The notes beneath the pieces are model-generated. The model made no database searches. It was not told the DNA's origin and saw only the letters and a program-made list of their open reading frames with translations. From Chlamydiia bacterium (lineage in GTDB: Bacteria > Chlamydiota > Chlamydiia > Chlamydiales > FEN-1388), in NCBI GenBank assembly GCA_023269335.1, contig JAHFTM010000048.1, positions 1-9,472 of the forward strand: a stretch of 9,472 nucleotides of DNA, read 5' to 3'. Made by a program: the position numbers and the translations under genes. Below are positions 1-6,075 of this stretch, piece after piece. The stretch's first letter is position 1. Every line of letters starts with the position of its first letter.

Positions 1-1
1 T

Positions 2-670
2 CAGCCAAAAATTTATTTTACTTCCTTAAAAGATGGCAAGACAAAACGAGCCACACCCCTTCGTGGCAATCAGATCACTCCACAAATTTCACCTGATGGA
101 ACAAAAATTGCCTTTGCTTGTGACACAATGGGAAGATCTGATATTTTTTTACAAACATTCAATGCAGCAACTGGCGCCATCGGCAAGCCCCTACAGATTT
201 TTACCGCCAAGGGAGCTGCCAACGCCTCACCTACCTTTTCCCCTGACTCGAATAAAATTGCTTTTGTCTCGAATAAGGATGGCTCACCAAAAATTTATGT
301 CATGGATATTCCTGAAGCAAACGCTAAACTCAAAGACATTCACCCTGAACTTATCTCTAAGCGCTGCCGCGAAAATAGCGCACCTTGCTGGTCACCTGAT
401 GGAAAAAAAATCGCCTATAGCGCCAAATCAAATGGCGCACGCCAGATTTGGATCTATGATCTTGAAAGCGGACAAGAAAGACAACTTACTGATGGTAAAG
501 GAGATAAAGAAAATCCAGTGTGGGCAGCAAACAGCCTCCACCTTCTCTTTAACTCAACAAAAGATGAGGCAACTAGTCTGTACCTTGTAAATCTGAACCA
601 GCCAGAAGCTGTGAAGATTAAAGTCTCTGACACAAGTAACGAAATCCGATTTCCTTGCTGGAAACAATAA
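2..670 (+). CDS. tolB: TolB, Tol-Pal system beta-propeller protein (3' part, N-terminus outside window)
   Basis: The reading frame is open from the first bases and ends at TAA 668-670, giving the last 222 residues of a TolB-like protein; the signal peptide and N-terminal domain lie upstream of the window. The visible part is a run of PD40/WD40-like blades with repeated ISPDGTKIAFACD, FSPDSNKIAFVSNKDG, WSPDGKKIAYSAKSNG and WAANSLHLLFNS motifs, each followed by a strand such as KIYVMDI or QIWIYDL. This is the typical TolB C-terminal propeller. In the family, TolB is periplasmic and binds Pal, linking the inner-membrane Tol complex to the outer membrane. Pal directly downstream supports the call. 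The visible part is intact. A generic PD40 propeller protein is the only real alternative, and the neighbour makes it unlikely. Confidence 0.93.
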   Translation, partial: QPKIYFTSLKDGKTKRATPLRGNQITPQISPDGTKIAFACDTMGRSDIFLQTFNAATGAIGKPLQIFTAKGAANASPTFSPDSNKIAFVSNKDGSPKIYVMDIPEANAKLKDIHPELISKRCRENSAPCWSPDGKKIAYSAKSNGARQIWIYDLESGQERQLTDGKGDKENPVWAANSLHLLFNSTKDEATSLYLVNLNQPEAVKIKVSDTSNEIRFPCWKQ

Positions 671-672
671 AT

Positions 673-689
673 CGATTCTGATAGAATCG
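673..689 (+). repeat. Small hairpin between tolB and pal
   Basis: A perfect 7-bp inverted repeat, CGATTCT and AGAATCG, is separated by the 3-nt loop GAT. It lies just after the tolB stop and about 30 nt before the preferred pal start. No T-run follows it, so it is not a classical intrinsic terminator. It could be an mRNA processing or stability stem that adjusts the TolB to Pal ratio, or it could be chance. Confidence 0.45.
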
Positions 690-719
690 CGCTTTCCATA
701 GAAAATGATGAGGAATCTT

Positions 720-1445
720 ATGAAAACGTTTTCAACGTTCATTGCTACTGCACTTTTACTGGCTGCTTTCTCCGTCTCTTCCACAAGCTGCCAGCGCTCT
801 TCCGACGAAGTGTGGAACGACACAAAATCTGCCGGACGTCACGTCAAACGCGGCGTGGGCACTCTTGGAGGCAAACATGGCGAGTCACGCGAACTACGCT
901 CTACCGACGATTTTAATGGGCAAGCATCGACTCTTGCTGCTAATGAAGATTTCGTTGGCCTCGACCAGGATGGCATGCCACATAACCTTCAGGTCACTGA
1001 AAACGACCAAACAGCTCAGCCAAGAACTACTCCAGGAGAACTTGGCAGCAATATTCCAGGCATTGATGCATTTCAAGATCCAAGCCAAAATCCTGAATTA
1101 GCTCCTATATTCCAGCACATTCATTTTGACTACAATACAAGCTTAGTCAAAGGCGATGAAAATATAGCCGTTGCACAAAAAATTGCCGAGTACTTAAAAG
1201 CTCACCCTAACGTCTACGTATTCGTCGAAGGACACTGCGACAAGCGCGGCCCAGCAGCCTATAACTTAGCACTTGGCGCTAACCGCAGCAATTCCGTGCG
1301 CAACTTGCTGATTCAAGATGGTGTTGATTCTGAACATCTTTTCACTGTTTCCTATGGCAAAGAGCGTCCCTGTGTTGACGGAGATGGAGAAGAATTTTTC
1401 AAACTTAATCGCCGTTCACAGTTTAGAATCTACGAAAAAAGTTAA
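720..1445 (+). CDS. pal: Pal, peptidoglycan-associated outer-membrane lipoprotein
   Basis: This 241-residue lipoprotein anchors the outer membrane to peptidoglycan and partners TolB. The start at 720 is preferred over the in-frame ATGs at 705 and 708 because GAGGA at 710-714 sits 5 nt upstream and the protein then begins with a clean signal peptide, MKTFSTFIATALLLAAFSV. A relaxed lipobox, SSTSC, puts the lipidated Cys at residue 24. Residues 25-125 are a polar linker, long for the family (E. coli Pal is 173 residues). The C-terminal OmpA-like domain starts near IHFDYN (about 133) and carries VEGHCDKRGPAAYNLALG. Asp174 and Arg189 are spaced 15 apart, as in the diaminopimelate-binding pair of OmpA-like domains, and VSYGKERP and NRRSQFRIY follow. 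Keeping both ligand residues implies peptidoglycan binding. It lies 49 nt after tolB and 6 nt before the LysM gene. Confidence 0.94.
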   Translation: MKTFSTFIATALLLAAFSVSSTSCQRSSDEVWNDTKSAGRHVKRGVGTLGGKHGESRELRSTDDFNGQASTLAANEDFVGLDQDGMPHNLQVTENDQTAQPRTTPGELGSNIPGIDAFQDPSQNPELAPIFQHIHFDYNTSLVKGDENIAVAQKIAEYLKAHPNVYVFVEGHCDKRGPAAYNLALGANRSNSVRNLLIQDGVDSEHLFTVSYGKERPCVDGDGEEFFKLNRRSQFRIYEKS

Positions 1446-1451
1446 CGCATA

Positions 1452-2168
1452 ATGAATAAGCAAAATGTTGCCTGTTTATTTTTAGCTATTATGGTGTTTA
1501 CGAGTCACTCTAAACACCTTTTATCAGAGCAGGCTGTAAATAGGCCTGCTGAAACTCCGATTTCATGCCTACAGAAAATGGTGCACAATGTGCACAACCT
1601 TGAAACTGAGTTAGGCTATCTCAAGCAGAAAATCGACAACCAAGAAACAAAGATTGAGTCTTTGAGAGATGAGGTTGTTGCCTTGCTCAAAGCAACCAAA
1701 GAGCTCAATACCAAATCACAGGATACCCAAAGCGAACGTCTGGCGAAGCTTGAGAAAAATTTTGAAAAGCTGATTACTGATATGAAGCAGTTCAAAACGC
1801 ATGCTAACGAAACTGCCGACGCAATTGCTGCCGCTCAAAAATCATTGCAAGAACAGGTAGAGCAAAACAAGCTTCAAGGCAAGCAGATGCAAGATATGGA
1901 GTCTGCTACAAAATCCCTTGTCAAGGCTATGCAAAATAAGATTTCCCAAGCCAAAGAAAGCTTCAACTCTCTTACCGACTCCACTACTGAAAAGCCTACT
2001 ACTAGTCAAAGTAATCACTACTATGTAAAGTCTGGTGATACCTTGGCTAAAATCGCAAAAGAATTCAAGACAAGCTCTCAAAAGCTGAAAGAGTTAAATG
2101 GATTAAAGTCGGATAAAATTACTACCGGACAACAATTGCTCCTACCCAACTCTGAAGTAGTCCAATGA
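1452..2168 (+). CDS. Secreted coiled-coil protein with C-terminal LysM domain
   Basis: A 238-residue protein with three parts. An N-terminal hydrophobic stretch (residues 7-18, ACLFLAIMVFTS) looks like a signal peptide or anchor. Residues about 40-180 are charged, Gln/Lys/Glu-rich and predicted to be coiled coil. A LysM domain fills about 190-232, with YYVKSGDTLAKIAKEFKTSS and then LKELNGLKSDKITTGQQLLLP. LysM binds GlcNAc-containing glycan, so the protein probably sits in the periplasm and contacts peptidoglycan next to Pal. No amidase or peptidase domain is visible, which argues for a structural or scaffolding role. Its position after tolB-pal corresponds to the LysM gene after pal in Chlamydia, and to the CpoB/YbgF slot in proteobacteria, though CpoB has TPRs rather than LysM. 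No strong ribosome-binding site precedes ATG 1452. It overlaps murI by ATGA, suggesting coupled translation. Confidence 0.85.
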   Translation: MNKQNVACLFLAIMVFTSHSKHLLSEQAVNRPAETPISCLQKMVHNVHNLETELGYLKQKIDNQETKIESLRDEVVALLKATKELNTKSQDTQSERLAKLEKNFEKLITDMKQFKTHANETADAIAAAQKSLQEQVEQNKLQGKQMQDMESATKSLVKAMQNKISQAKESFNSLTDSTTEKPTTSQSNHYYVKSGDTLAKIAKEFKTSSQKLKELNGLKSDKITTGQQLLLPNSEVVQ

Positions 2169-2983
2169 CGCTGCATATCAAGATAGGAATGTTTGATTCT
2201 GGTGTCGGCGGTCTAACTGTCTTACGCGAAGTCGAACGCTTTTTACCCACTGATTCATTTATCTATTTCGGGGATACTGCGCGCTGTCCTTATGGTGGTA
2301 AAAGTAATACGACCATCATTCGCTACTCAATTGAAAATAGCACTTTTCTCATCAAACAAGACATCGACCTTTTAATCGTTGCCTGCCATACAGCCTCTTC
2401 CCTGGCACTGGATACACTCACAAAGACTTTCAACATCCCTGTACTTGGCGTTGTACGTCCTGCCGTTGCCCTTGCGGCAAAAGTGACGCAAAATAAGCGT
2501 ATTGGAGTCATTGGAACAAAGGCTACAATTCAGTCAGGCGTTTATCAAAAAGAGCTCTCTGACATACTCAGTGGAGCTGTAGTCTTGGCTCAAGCTTGCC
2601 CACTCTTTGTGCCGCTTATCGAAGAGCAATTTGCAAATGAGACCATTTCAAAGCTCATCGTAAAAGAGTATTTAAAACCTTTTAAGGAAGAAAAAATCGA
2701 CACTCTTTTACTTGGCTGTACGCACTATCCGTTGCTTGAAAGACTGATTCGTGAAGAAATTGGACCTGATGTCCAGATTGTAAACCCTGCTACAGCGTGT
2801 GCACAAGCTGCACTCAAAATAAAAGGCGATGCAGCTGTTTTTACTAAGCAAGCAAGGTCGCCTGGAAAAATACCACATCAATTTTTTGTATCGGATGATC
2901 CTCACAGTTTTAGGCAAATAGGCGAACGTTTTTTTGGCATCGAACTTCCTGTTATTCAAACAGTAACGTCCACGTTTCATTGA
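2165..2983 (+). CDS. murI: Glutamate racemase MurI (Asn75 replaced by His)
   Basis: This 272-residue protein of normal family length should interconvert L- and D-glutamate in the cytoplasm, supplying D-Glu for MurD during peptidoglycan synthesis. The family motifs appear in order: MFDSGVGGLTVL (Asp11, Ser12), YFGDTARCPYG (Pro42-Gly44), IVACHTASS (Cys74), RIGVIGTKATIQSGVY (Thr118, Thr121), ACPLFVPLIEE, and LLLGCTHYPLL (Cys185, Thr186, His187). Both catalytic cysteines are present. The odd residue is His75, where the racemase signature has Asn (ACNTAS) in the substrate carboxylate pocket. The ATG overlaps the LysM stop (ATGA), so the start is fixed by coupling; Met9 is the only nearby alternative but leaves the first strand short. 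Aspartate racemase is less likely given length and motifs. It ends the envelope operon. Confidence 0.92.
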   Translation: MTLHIKIGMFDSGVGGLTVLREVERFLPTDSFIYFGDTARCPYGGKSNTTIIRYSIENSTFLIKQDIDLLIVACHTASSLALDTLTKTFNIPVLGVVRPAVALAAKVTQNKRIGVIGTKATIQSGVYQKELSDILSGAVVLAQACPLFVPLIEEQFANETISKLIVKEYLKPFKEEKIDTLLLGCTHYPLLERLIREEIGPDVQIVNPATACAQAALKIKGDAAVFTKQARSPGKIPHQFFVSDDPHSFRQIGERFFGIELPVIQTVTSTFH

Positions 2984-3052
2984 TATAAATGTTCAGGGCT
3001 AGCTTTGAGTATTCCCTCACAAATACTTACCTATTGATATCTTACTTAAAAA

Positions 3053-3082
3053 CTTACATCTAAAAATTCTAATCGGTATACT
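3053..3082 (+). promoter_or_regulatory. Candidate sigma-70-type promoter for the 3204-5305 operon
   Basis: TATACT at 3077-3082 matches five of six bases of the -10 consensus. Upstream, CTTACA at 3053-3058 is a weak -35 with an 18-nt spacer. A GC-rich stretch, GCCCGG, follows the -10. Transcription would start near 3089, leaving an untranslated leader of about 115 nt. This is motif matching by eye only. Confidence 0.3.
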
Positions 3083-3124
3083 GCCCGGATTAAGAAAGTA
3101 CTACGTAGCTTATTTACAATAACT

Positions 3125-3178
3125 GTTCACGGAGCTCTTGTGGCAAAGCTGGCTGCAGCGCACTTCTTCTACGTGAAC
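3125..3178 (+). repeat. Long-range inverted repeat in the leader of the 3204 gene
   Basis: GTTCACG at 3125-3131 is a perfect complement of CGTGAAC at 3172-3178, enclosing 40 nt that contain further self-complementary pieces (AGCT at 3133-3136 and 3147-3150, GCTGCAGC at 3153-3160). In RNA this could close a multi-stem leader ending about 25 nt before the start codon. It could equally be a protein-binding dyad or chance. It matches no riboswitch class I recognise. Confidence 0.35.
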
Positions 3179-3203
3179 TCTTACTATTTACAACCTATAC
3201 GTT

Positions 3204-3968
3204 ATGACCGAACACTATTTAAAGCAAGCTCAAGAGACAGGACTAAGAAACTCAGACGAAGATATACAGGAAGTTTTGCAAAAGGATGGGTCAGAATATG
3301 ATGAGAGCGATGAAAAAGATAAAATGATAGCCTCCAAAATTTCTTTCTTTAATTTCCCATTTTTTCAGTGGAAAACTTTTTTTTTCTTTCTCACCTGCTG
3401 TATAGGAATTACTTTGCACTGGATGATGACTTCTGAGATCTTCAAAGTGCCGCATGACGTCTCACATAGCAGGAAAAAATTTTTTACTGCTAAAGAGCAT
3501 TACGAAAAAAATCGTGAATATTGGGATGCCAAACAAGTCCATTTTGTCAACACTGTGCGCAAGGAAATCGCCCAAGATGGTGATAAAACAGTTTGGCACC
3601 TGCTTGAACAGGTATCTTCTGAAATCTTGCTTTCTTTTTTAATACGCGAGTTAGAAATACACCCCAAATTTATGGGTCAGCTAGCCATTGCTTCAAAAAA
3701 AGGCTCTGCCTCATCTTTTAAGGTGATTTTGTCAAAATATGAACAGGGAATTTGGCCATTAAAAATCATGCTCTCTCTTGAGATGGAATTTAAAATTCAA
3801 AGTGACCACTTTGCCATTGAATTCACACGCCTAAGAAAGGGTGCTCAAGATATGTCGATAGGCCTTTGCTGGGCTTATTTTGGGCCGGAACTTGCACCTC
3901 TCAAAAAAGTTGAGCTTTTTGATCTACCAACTATCAATAAATCAACTTTTTTCAGCAGCCAACTATGA
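3204..3968 (+). CDS. Hypothetical single-pass membrane protein
   Basis: I do not recognise this 254-residue protein. Residues 1-45 are acidic and polar (DEDIQEVLQKDGSEYDESDEKDK). A phenylalanine-rich hydrophobic segment, about 56-75 (WKTFFFFLTCCIGITLHWMM), is a likely membrane span. Residues 80-254 form a mixed, probably folded soluble part, with a charged helical start (KKFFTAKEHYEKNREYWDAK) and a conserved-looking end (WAYFGPELAPLKKVELFDLP). There is no cleavable signal peptide because the span is internal; the topology is probably N-in with the large domain outside, or the reverse. ATG 3204 has no clear ribosome-binding site and Met41 (3324) is a possible later start. The stop overlaps the next ATG (ATGA 3965-3968), so its product may act with the NFACT-R protein. 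Function is unknown. Confidence 0.7.
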   Translation: MTEHYLKQAQETGLRNSDEDIQEVLQKDGSEYDESDEKDKMIASKISFFNFPFFQWKTFFFFLTCCIGITLHWMMTSEIFKVPHDVSHSRKKFFTAKEHYEKNREYWDAKQVHFVNTVRKEIAQDGDKTVWHLLEQVSSEILLSFLIRELEIHPKFMGQLAIASKKGSASSFKVILSKYEQGIWPLKIMLSLEMEFKIQSDHFAIEFTRLRKGAQDMSIGLCWAYFGPELAPLKKVELFDLPTINKSTFFSSQL

Positions 3969-4852
3969 ACATGATCAAAGCTGATTTCGAACGAGAGAAA
4001 AAAAAATATCGACGCTCCCTTCAAAAAAGGCTTAAACGCATAGGAAAGGGCATTGACGAAAAGGAGAAAGCACTGCAAGAGGCGCGAAATTGGCAAAGTG
4101 TAGAGCATGCTGGCAACCTTCTAAAAACGTATTTTTTTAAACTTACTCCAAAAATGAGCGCTATCACTGTCGAAGATTTTGCAAATGATAATCAGCTCGT
4201 CACCATTGCCCTCGACCCTAAACTTGAACCTAAAGATCAGCTAAAAATCTATTATCAAAAAAGTAAAAAGCAAAAAAAATCGCTCCCATTCCTGGAAAAA
4301 GCAATTGAGCATCTGAAAAGCGAAAAACTTTTGCATGAATCTGTTCTTAGCGCACTGATCCTTTGTGAGACACCTGAGAAGCTCAAATCTTTTCAGCAAG
4401 AGCTCTCTAGGCGCGTCCAAAGTAACATCAAAAAGGAGGGCTCTAAAAAAGTCAAATCAACTCCCGTTCATGTCTTCCACACAGCATCAGGGCATGTCAT
4501 TTTGGTTGGTAAAAGTGCTCAAGCCAATGATGAGCTTACCTTTCAAATGGCAAAAGGCGACGATCTATGGCTACACATTAGTGCTCTTCCAGGTTCACAT
4601 ATTGTCATACGCAAAAAACAAAATGCTCAAATTGATGAAGAATCACTTTTAGATGCTGTACACCTAGCAATCTATTTTAGCAAAGCGCGTCATCTCCAAG
4701 GCGCTTGGGAAGTGACAGTTACTGTGCGAAAATATGTCTTTCGTATAAAAGGAGCTCCAAAAGGGAAGGTATCTTTATCGAAATGTAAAAACATTAAGGT
4801 TATTCTGGATCCTGCAAGAGTCGCCGAAATAAAAGAAAGGAAAGGACAGTGA
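3965..4852 (+). CDS. NFACT-R (DUF814) protein: RqcH-like without the NFACT-N domain
   Basis: A 295-residue protein matching the C-terminal half of the RqcH/Rqc2/NEMF family (older name fibronectin-binding protein FbpA). Residues 5-60 are a basic coiled coil (FEREKKKYRRSLQKRLKRI, then NLLKTYFFKL). Residues 68-110 contain the family's VTIALDPKLEPKDQLKIYYQKSKK-type segment, split here as VTIALDPKLEP and QLKIYYQKSKK. A second helical stretch spans 110-160. NFACT-R fills about 166-285, with GHVILVGKSAQANDELTFQ, GDDLWLHISALPGSHIVIR and KNIKVILDP. RqcH is about 570 residues; the roughly 270 missing here are NFACT-N, which binds tRNA, and the HhH region. Alanine tailing of stalled nascent chains is therefore doubtful, though ribosome or RNA contact through NFACT-R remains possible. 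The start is fixed by a 4-nt overlap with the upstream gene. Confidence 0.85.
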   Translation: MNMIKADFEREKKKYRRSLQKRLKRIGKGIDEKEKALQEARNWQSVEHAGNLLKTYFFKLTPKMSAITVEDFANDNQLVTIALDPKLEPKDQLKIYYQKSKKQKKSLPFLEKAIEHLKSEKLLHESVLSALILCETPEKLKSFQQELSRRVQSNIKKEGSKKVKSTPVHVFHTASGHVILVGKSAQANDELTFQMAKGDDLWLHISALPGSHIVIRKKQNAQIDEESLLDAVHLAIYFSKARHLQGAWEVTVTVRKYVFRIKGAPKGKVSLSKCKNIKVILDPARVAEIKERKGQ

Positions 4853-4855
4853 TTT

Positions 4856-5305
4856 ATGGATGAACTAGGTTTTAATTTACGCATTATGTCTGCTACAACA
4901 CCTTACTTTACAGCCATCGATACGATCAATGATGTACTTGCAAAGCAAGTTGAAAATGCAGATCTCAGCTGGCGCGATCCCTTTCAATCCATTCAAGCTG
5001 AATTGACCATACGCATCATGGCTGTTTTTGCAACTTTTTTAGCTACTCTAGCCGTGACTTTCTTGTCGCTACCAGCTTTCATTGCTTTAAACCTACGCTC
5101 AAGCCAAGGAAAAGAGTTTCGTGCTAGTGACTTTATCGAATTCACTCTTGGCTTTGTCGAGGTTACTCTGGTTGCAACGTGTGCACCAATTGCTGCTATC
5201 TTCATGCCGCATAGCGTCTATAAGGTATGGCGCTTGCATGAGAATATACAAGACTATAAGGAAAATGTCATCGATCGCATCGAGTTCGAATACCCGATAA
5301 ACTAA
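4856..5305 (+). CDS. Hypothetical two-pass membrane protein
   Basis: I do not recognise this 149-residue protein. Two hydrophobic segments, about 51-79 (IRIMAVFATFLATLAVTFLS and beyond) and 94-118 (IEFTLGFVEVTLVATCAPIA and beyond), are separated by a short charged loop (RSSQGKEFRASD). The N-terminal 50 residues and C-terminal 30 (VWRLHENIQDYKENVIDRIE) are polar, so both ends should lie on the same side of the membrane. AAAGGA at 4841-4846 sits 9 nt before ATG 4856 and supports that start; ATG 4889 is a weaker alternative. It begins 3 nt after the NFACT-R stop, so it is probably the third gene of that operon. Its stop overlaps that of the convergent response regulator. Paired hydrophobic segments recall chlamydial Inc proteins, but two-pass proteins are too common for that to count as evidence. 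Confidence 0.7.
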   Translation: MDELGFNLRIMSATTPYFTAIDTINDVLAKQVENADLSWRDPFQSIQAELTIRIMAVFATFLATLAVTFLSLPAFIALNLRSSQGKEFRASDFIEFTLGFVEVTLVATCAPIAAIFMPHSVYKVWRLHENIQDYKENVIDRIEFEYPIN

Positions 5306-5991
5306 TCGTCGTTGCGGAAGCGATAACCCACACCGCGCACAGTTTCAATGTAGTCAAAATGAGGACCTAGCTTTTTACGAAGAGCTGCGACATGTACATC
5401 GATGTTGCGGTCTACAACAAAGGAATCATCACTTTGAAGGTCATCTAGCAGTTGATTGCGGGTAAGCACCTTGCCGGGACATAAAGCTAACCTACGCAAG
5501 ATTCCAAACTCTGAAAGTGTTAAAGCTATTTGCTTCTCTTTTTTCTTTACGAGGTATTTTGCAATCTCCAAAGTAAATTCACCAAAATGAACGATTGGAG
5601 CTTCTTTGTCCGCTTCATCATTTCTGCGCATCACAGCTTTTACTCGCGATAAGAGTATGCGTGGTGAAAAAGGCTTTGTGACATAATCATCAGCACCAAG
5701 TTCCAGTCCTAAAACAACATCTGTCTCTTCACTTTTTGCAGAAATCATAATGATTGGAATATGTTTGTAGTCAGCGTGCGCTTTAATCTTACGGCATACG
5801 TCGAGGCCATTTTGACCAGGTAACATAAGATCTAAAATGATCAGATCAGGATTTTCCTTACCTACTGCTTCAAAGCCATTCAGACCATCGAGAAAGTGCG
5901 TCATTTTATAGCCGGAAATTTCTGCCTGAAGTTTGATAAGATCAGCGATATCTTCTTCGTCTTCTATTAATAAGATCTTTAGTTTCTGCAT
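5302..5991 (-). CDS. OmpR/PhoB-family response regulator (orphan in this window)
   Basis: A 229-residue DNA-binding response regulator with both domains complete. The receiver (1-120) has the acidic pocket IEDEED (Glu10-Asp14), phospho-acceptor Asp54 in LIILDLMLPGQNGLDV, switch Ser84 in IIMISAKS, Tyr103, and Lys106 in DDYVTKPFSP. The winged-helix domain (about 132-227) shows LTLSEFGILRRL, PGKVLTRNQLLDDL, recognition helix VVDRNIDVHVAALRKKLG and the wing TVRGVGYRF. It should be activated by phosphorylation and bind promoter DNA as a dimer. No histidine kinase gene lies beside it. In Chlamydia the OmpR-type regulator ChxR has lost its phospho-acceptor; this protein has not. AAGGG sits about 9 nt before the ATG. 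Whether it is orthologous to ChxR cannot be decided here, so no symbol is given. Confidence 0.92.
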   Translation of the reverse strand: MQKLKILLIEDEEDIADLIKLQAEISGYKMTHFLDGLNGFEAVGKENPDLIILDLMLPGQNGLDVCRKIKAHADYKHIPIIMISAKSEETDVVLGLELGADDYVTKPFSPRILLSRVKAVMRRNDEADKEAPIVHFGEFTLEIAKYLVKKKEKQIALTLSEFGILRRLALCPGKVLTRNQLLDDLQSDDSFVVDRNIDVHVAALRKKLGPHFDYIETVRGVGYRFRNDD

Positions 5992-6041
5992 AACTGTCTA
6001 CCCTTAGCAAAGAATAATGGAGCATAGTACATGATAGATGA

Positions 6042-6047
6042 ATTATA
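6042..6047 (-). promoter_or_regulatory. Candidate -10 element for the response regulator gene
   Basis: Read on the minus strand this is a perfect TATAAT, giving an untranslated leader of roughly 45 nt before the ATG at 5991. The -35 is poor: TTGAGC (6062-6067) would leave only a 14-nt spacer, and at normal spacing there is only a T-rich run. The perfect hexamer may be chance in such AT-rich DNA. Confidence 0.3.
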
Positions 6048-6075
6048 TGAGTGAATTAGTTGCTCAAAAAAATAT

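Larger units (their letters stand above)
2984..3203. other. Intergenic leader region between murI and the next operon
   Basis: This 220-nt gap has no convincing gene. It holds a weak inverted repeat (AGTATT 3008-3013 and AATACT 3022-3027) with no T-run, a candidate promoter near 3053-3082, and a distal inverted repeat at 3125-3178. Composition shifts from AT-rich (3000-3075) to more GC-balanced (3120-3180). A short frame starting at GTG 3140 is treated as doubtful. Confidence 0.5.

Noticed and set aside
33..590. 185-residue frame on the + strand at the window start
   Set aside because: It overlaps tolB in another frame, lacks any domain signal, and tolB's repeated PD40 motifs clearly mark the real frame.
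2708..2980. 90-residue minus-strand frame inside murI
   Set aside because: It is antisense to conserved MurI motifs (LLLGCTHYPLL) and has no ribosome-binding site.
3000..3030. Terminator after murI
   Set aside because: The AGTATT/AATACT stem is short and AT-only apart from one pair, has an 8-nt loop, and is not followed by a T-run.
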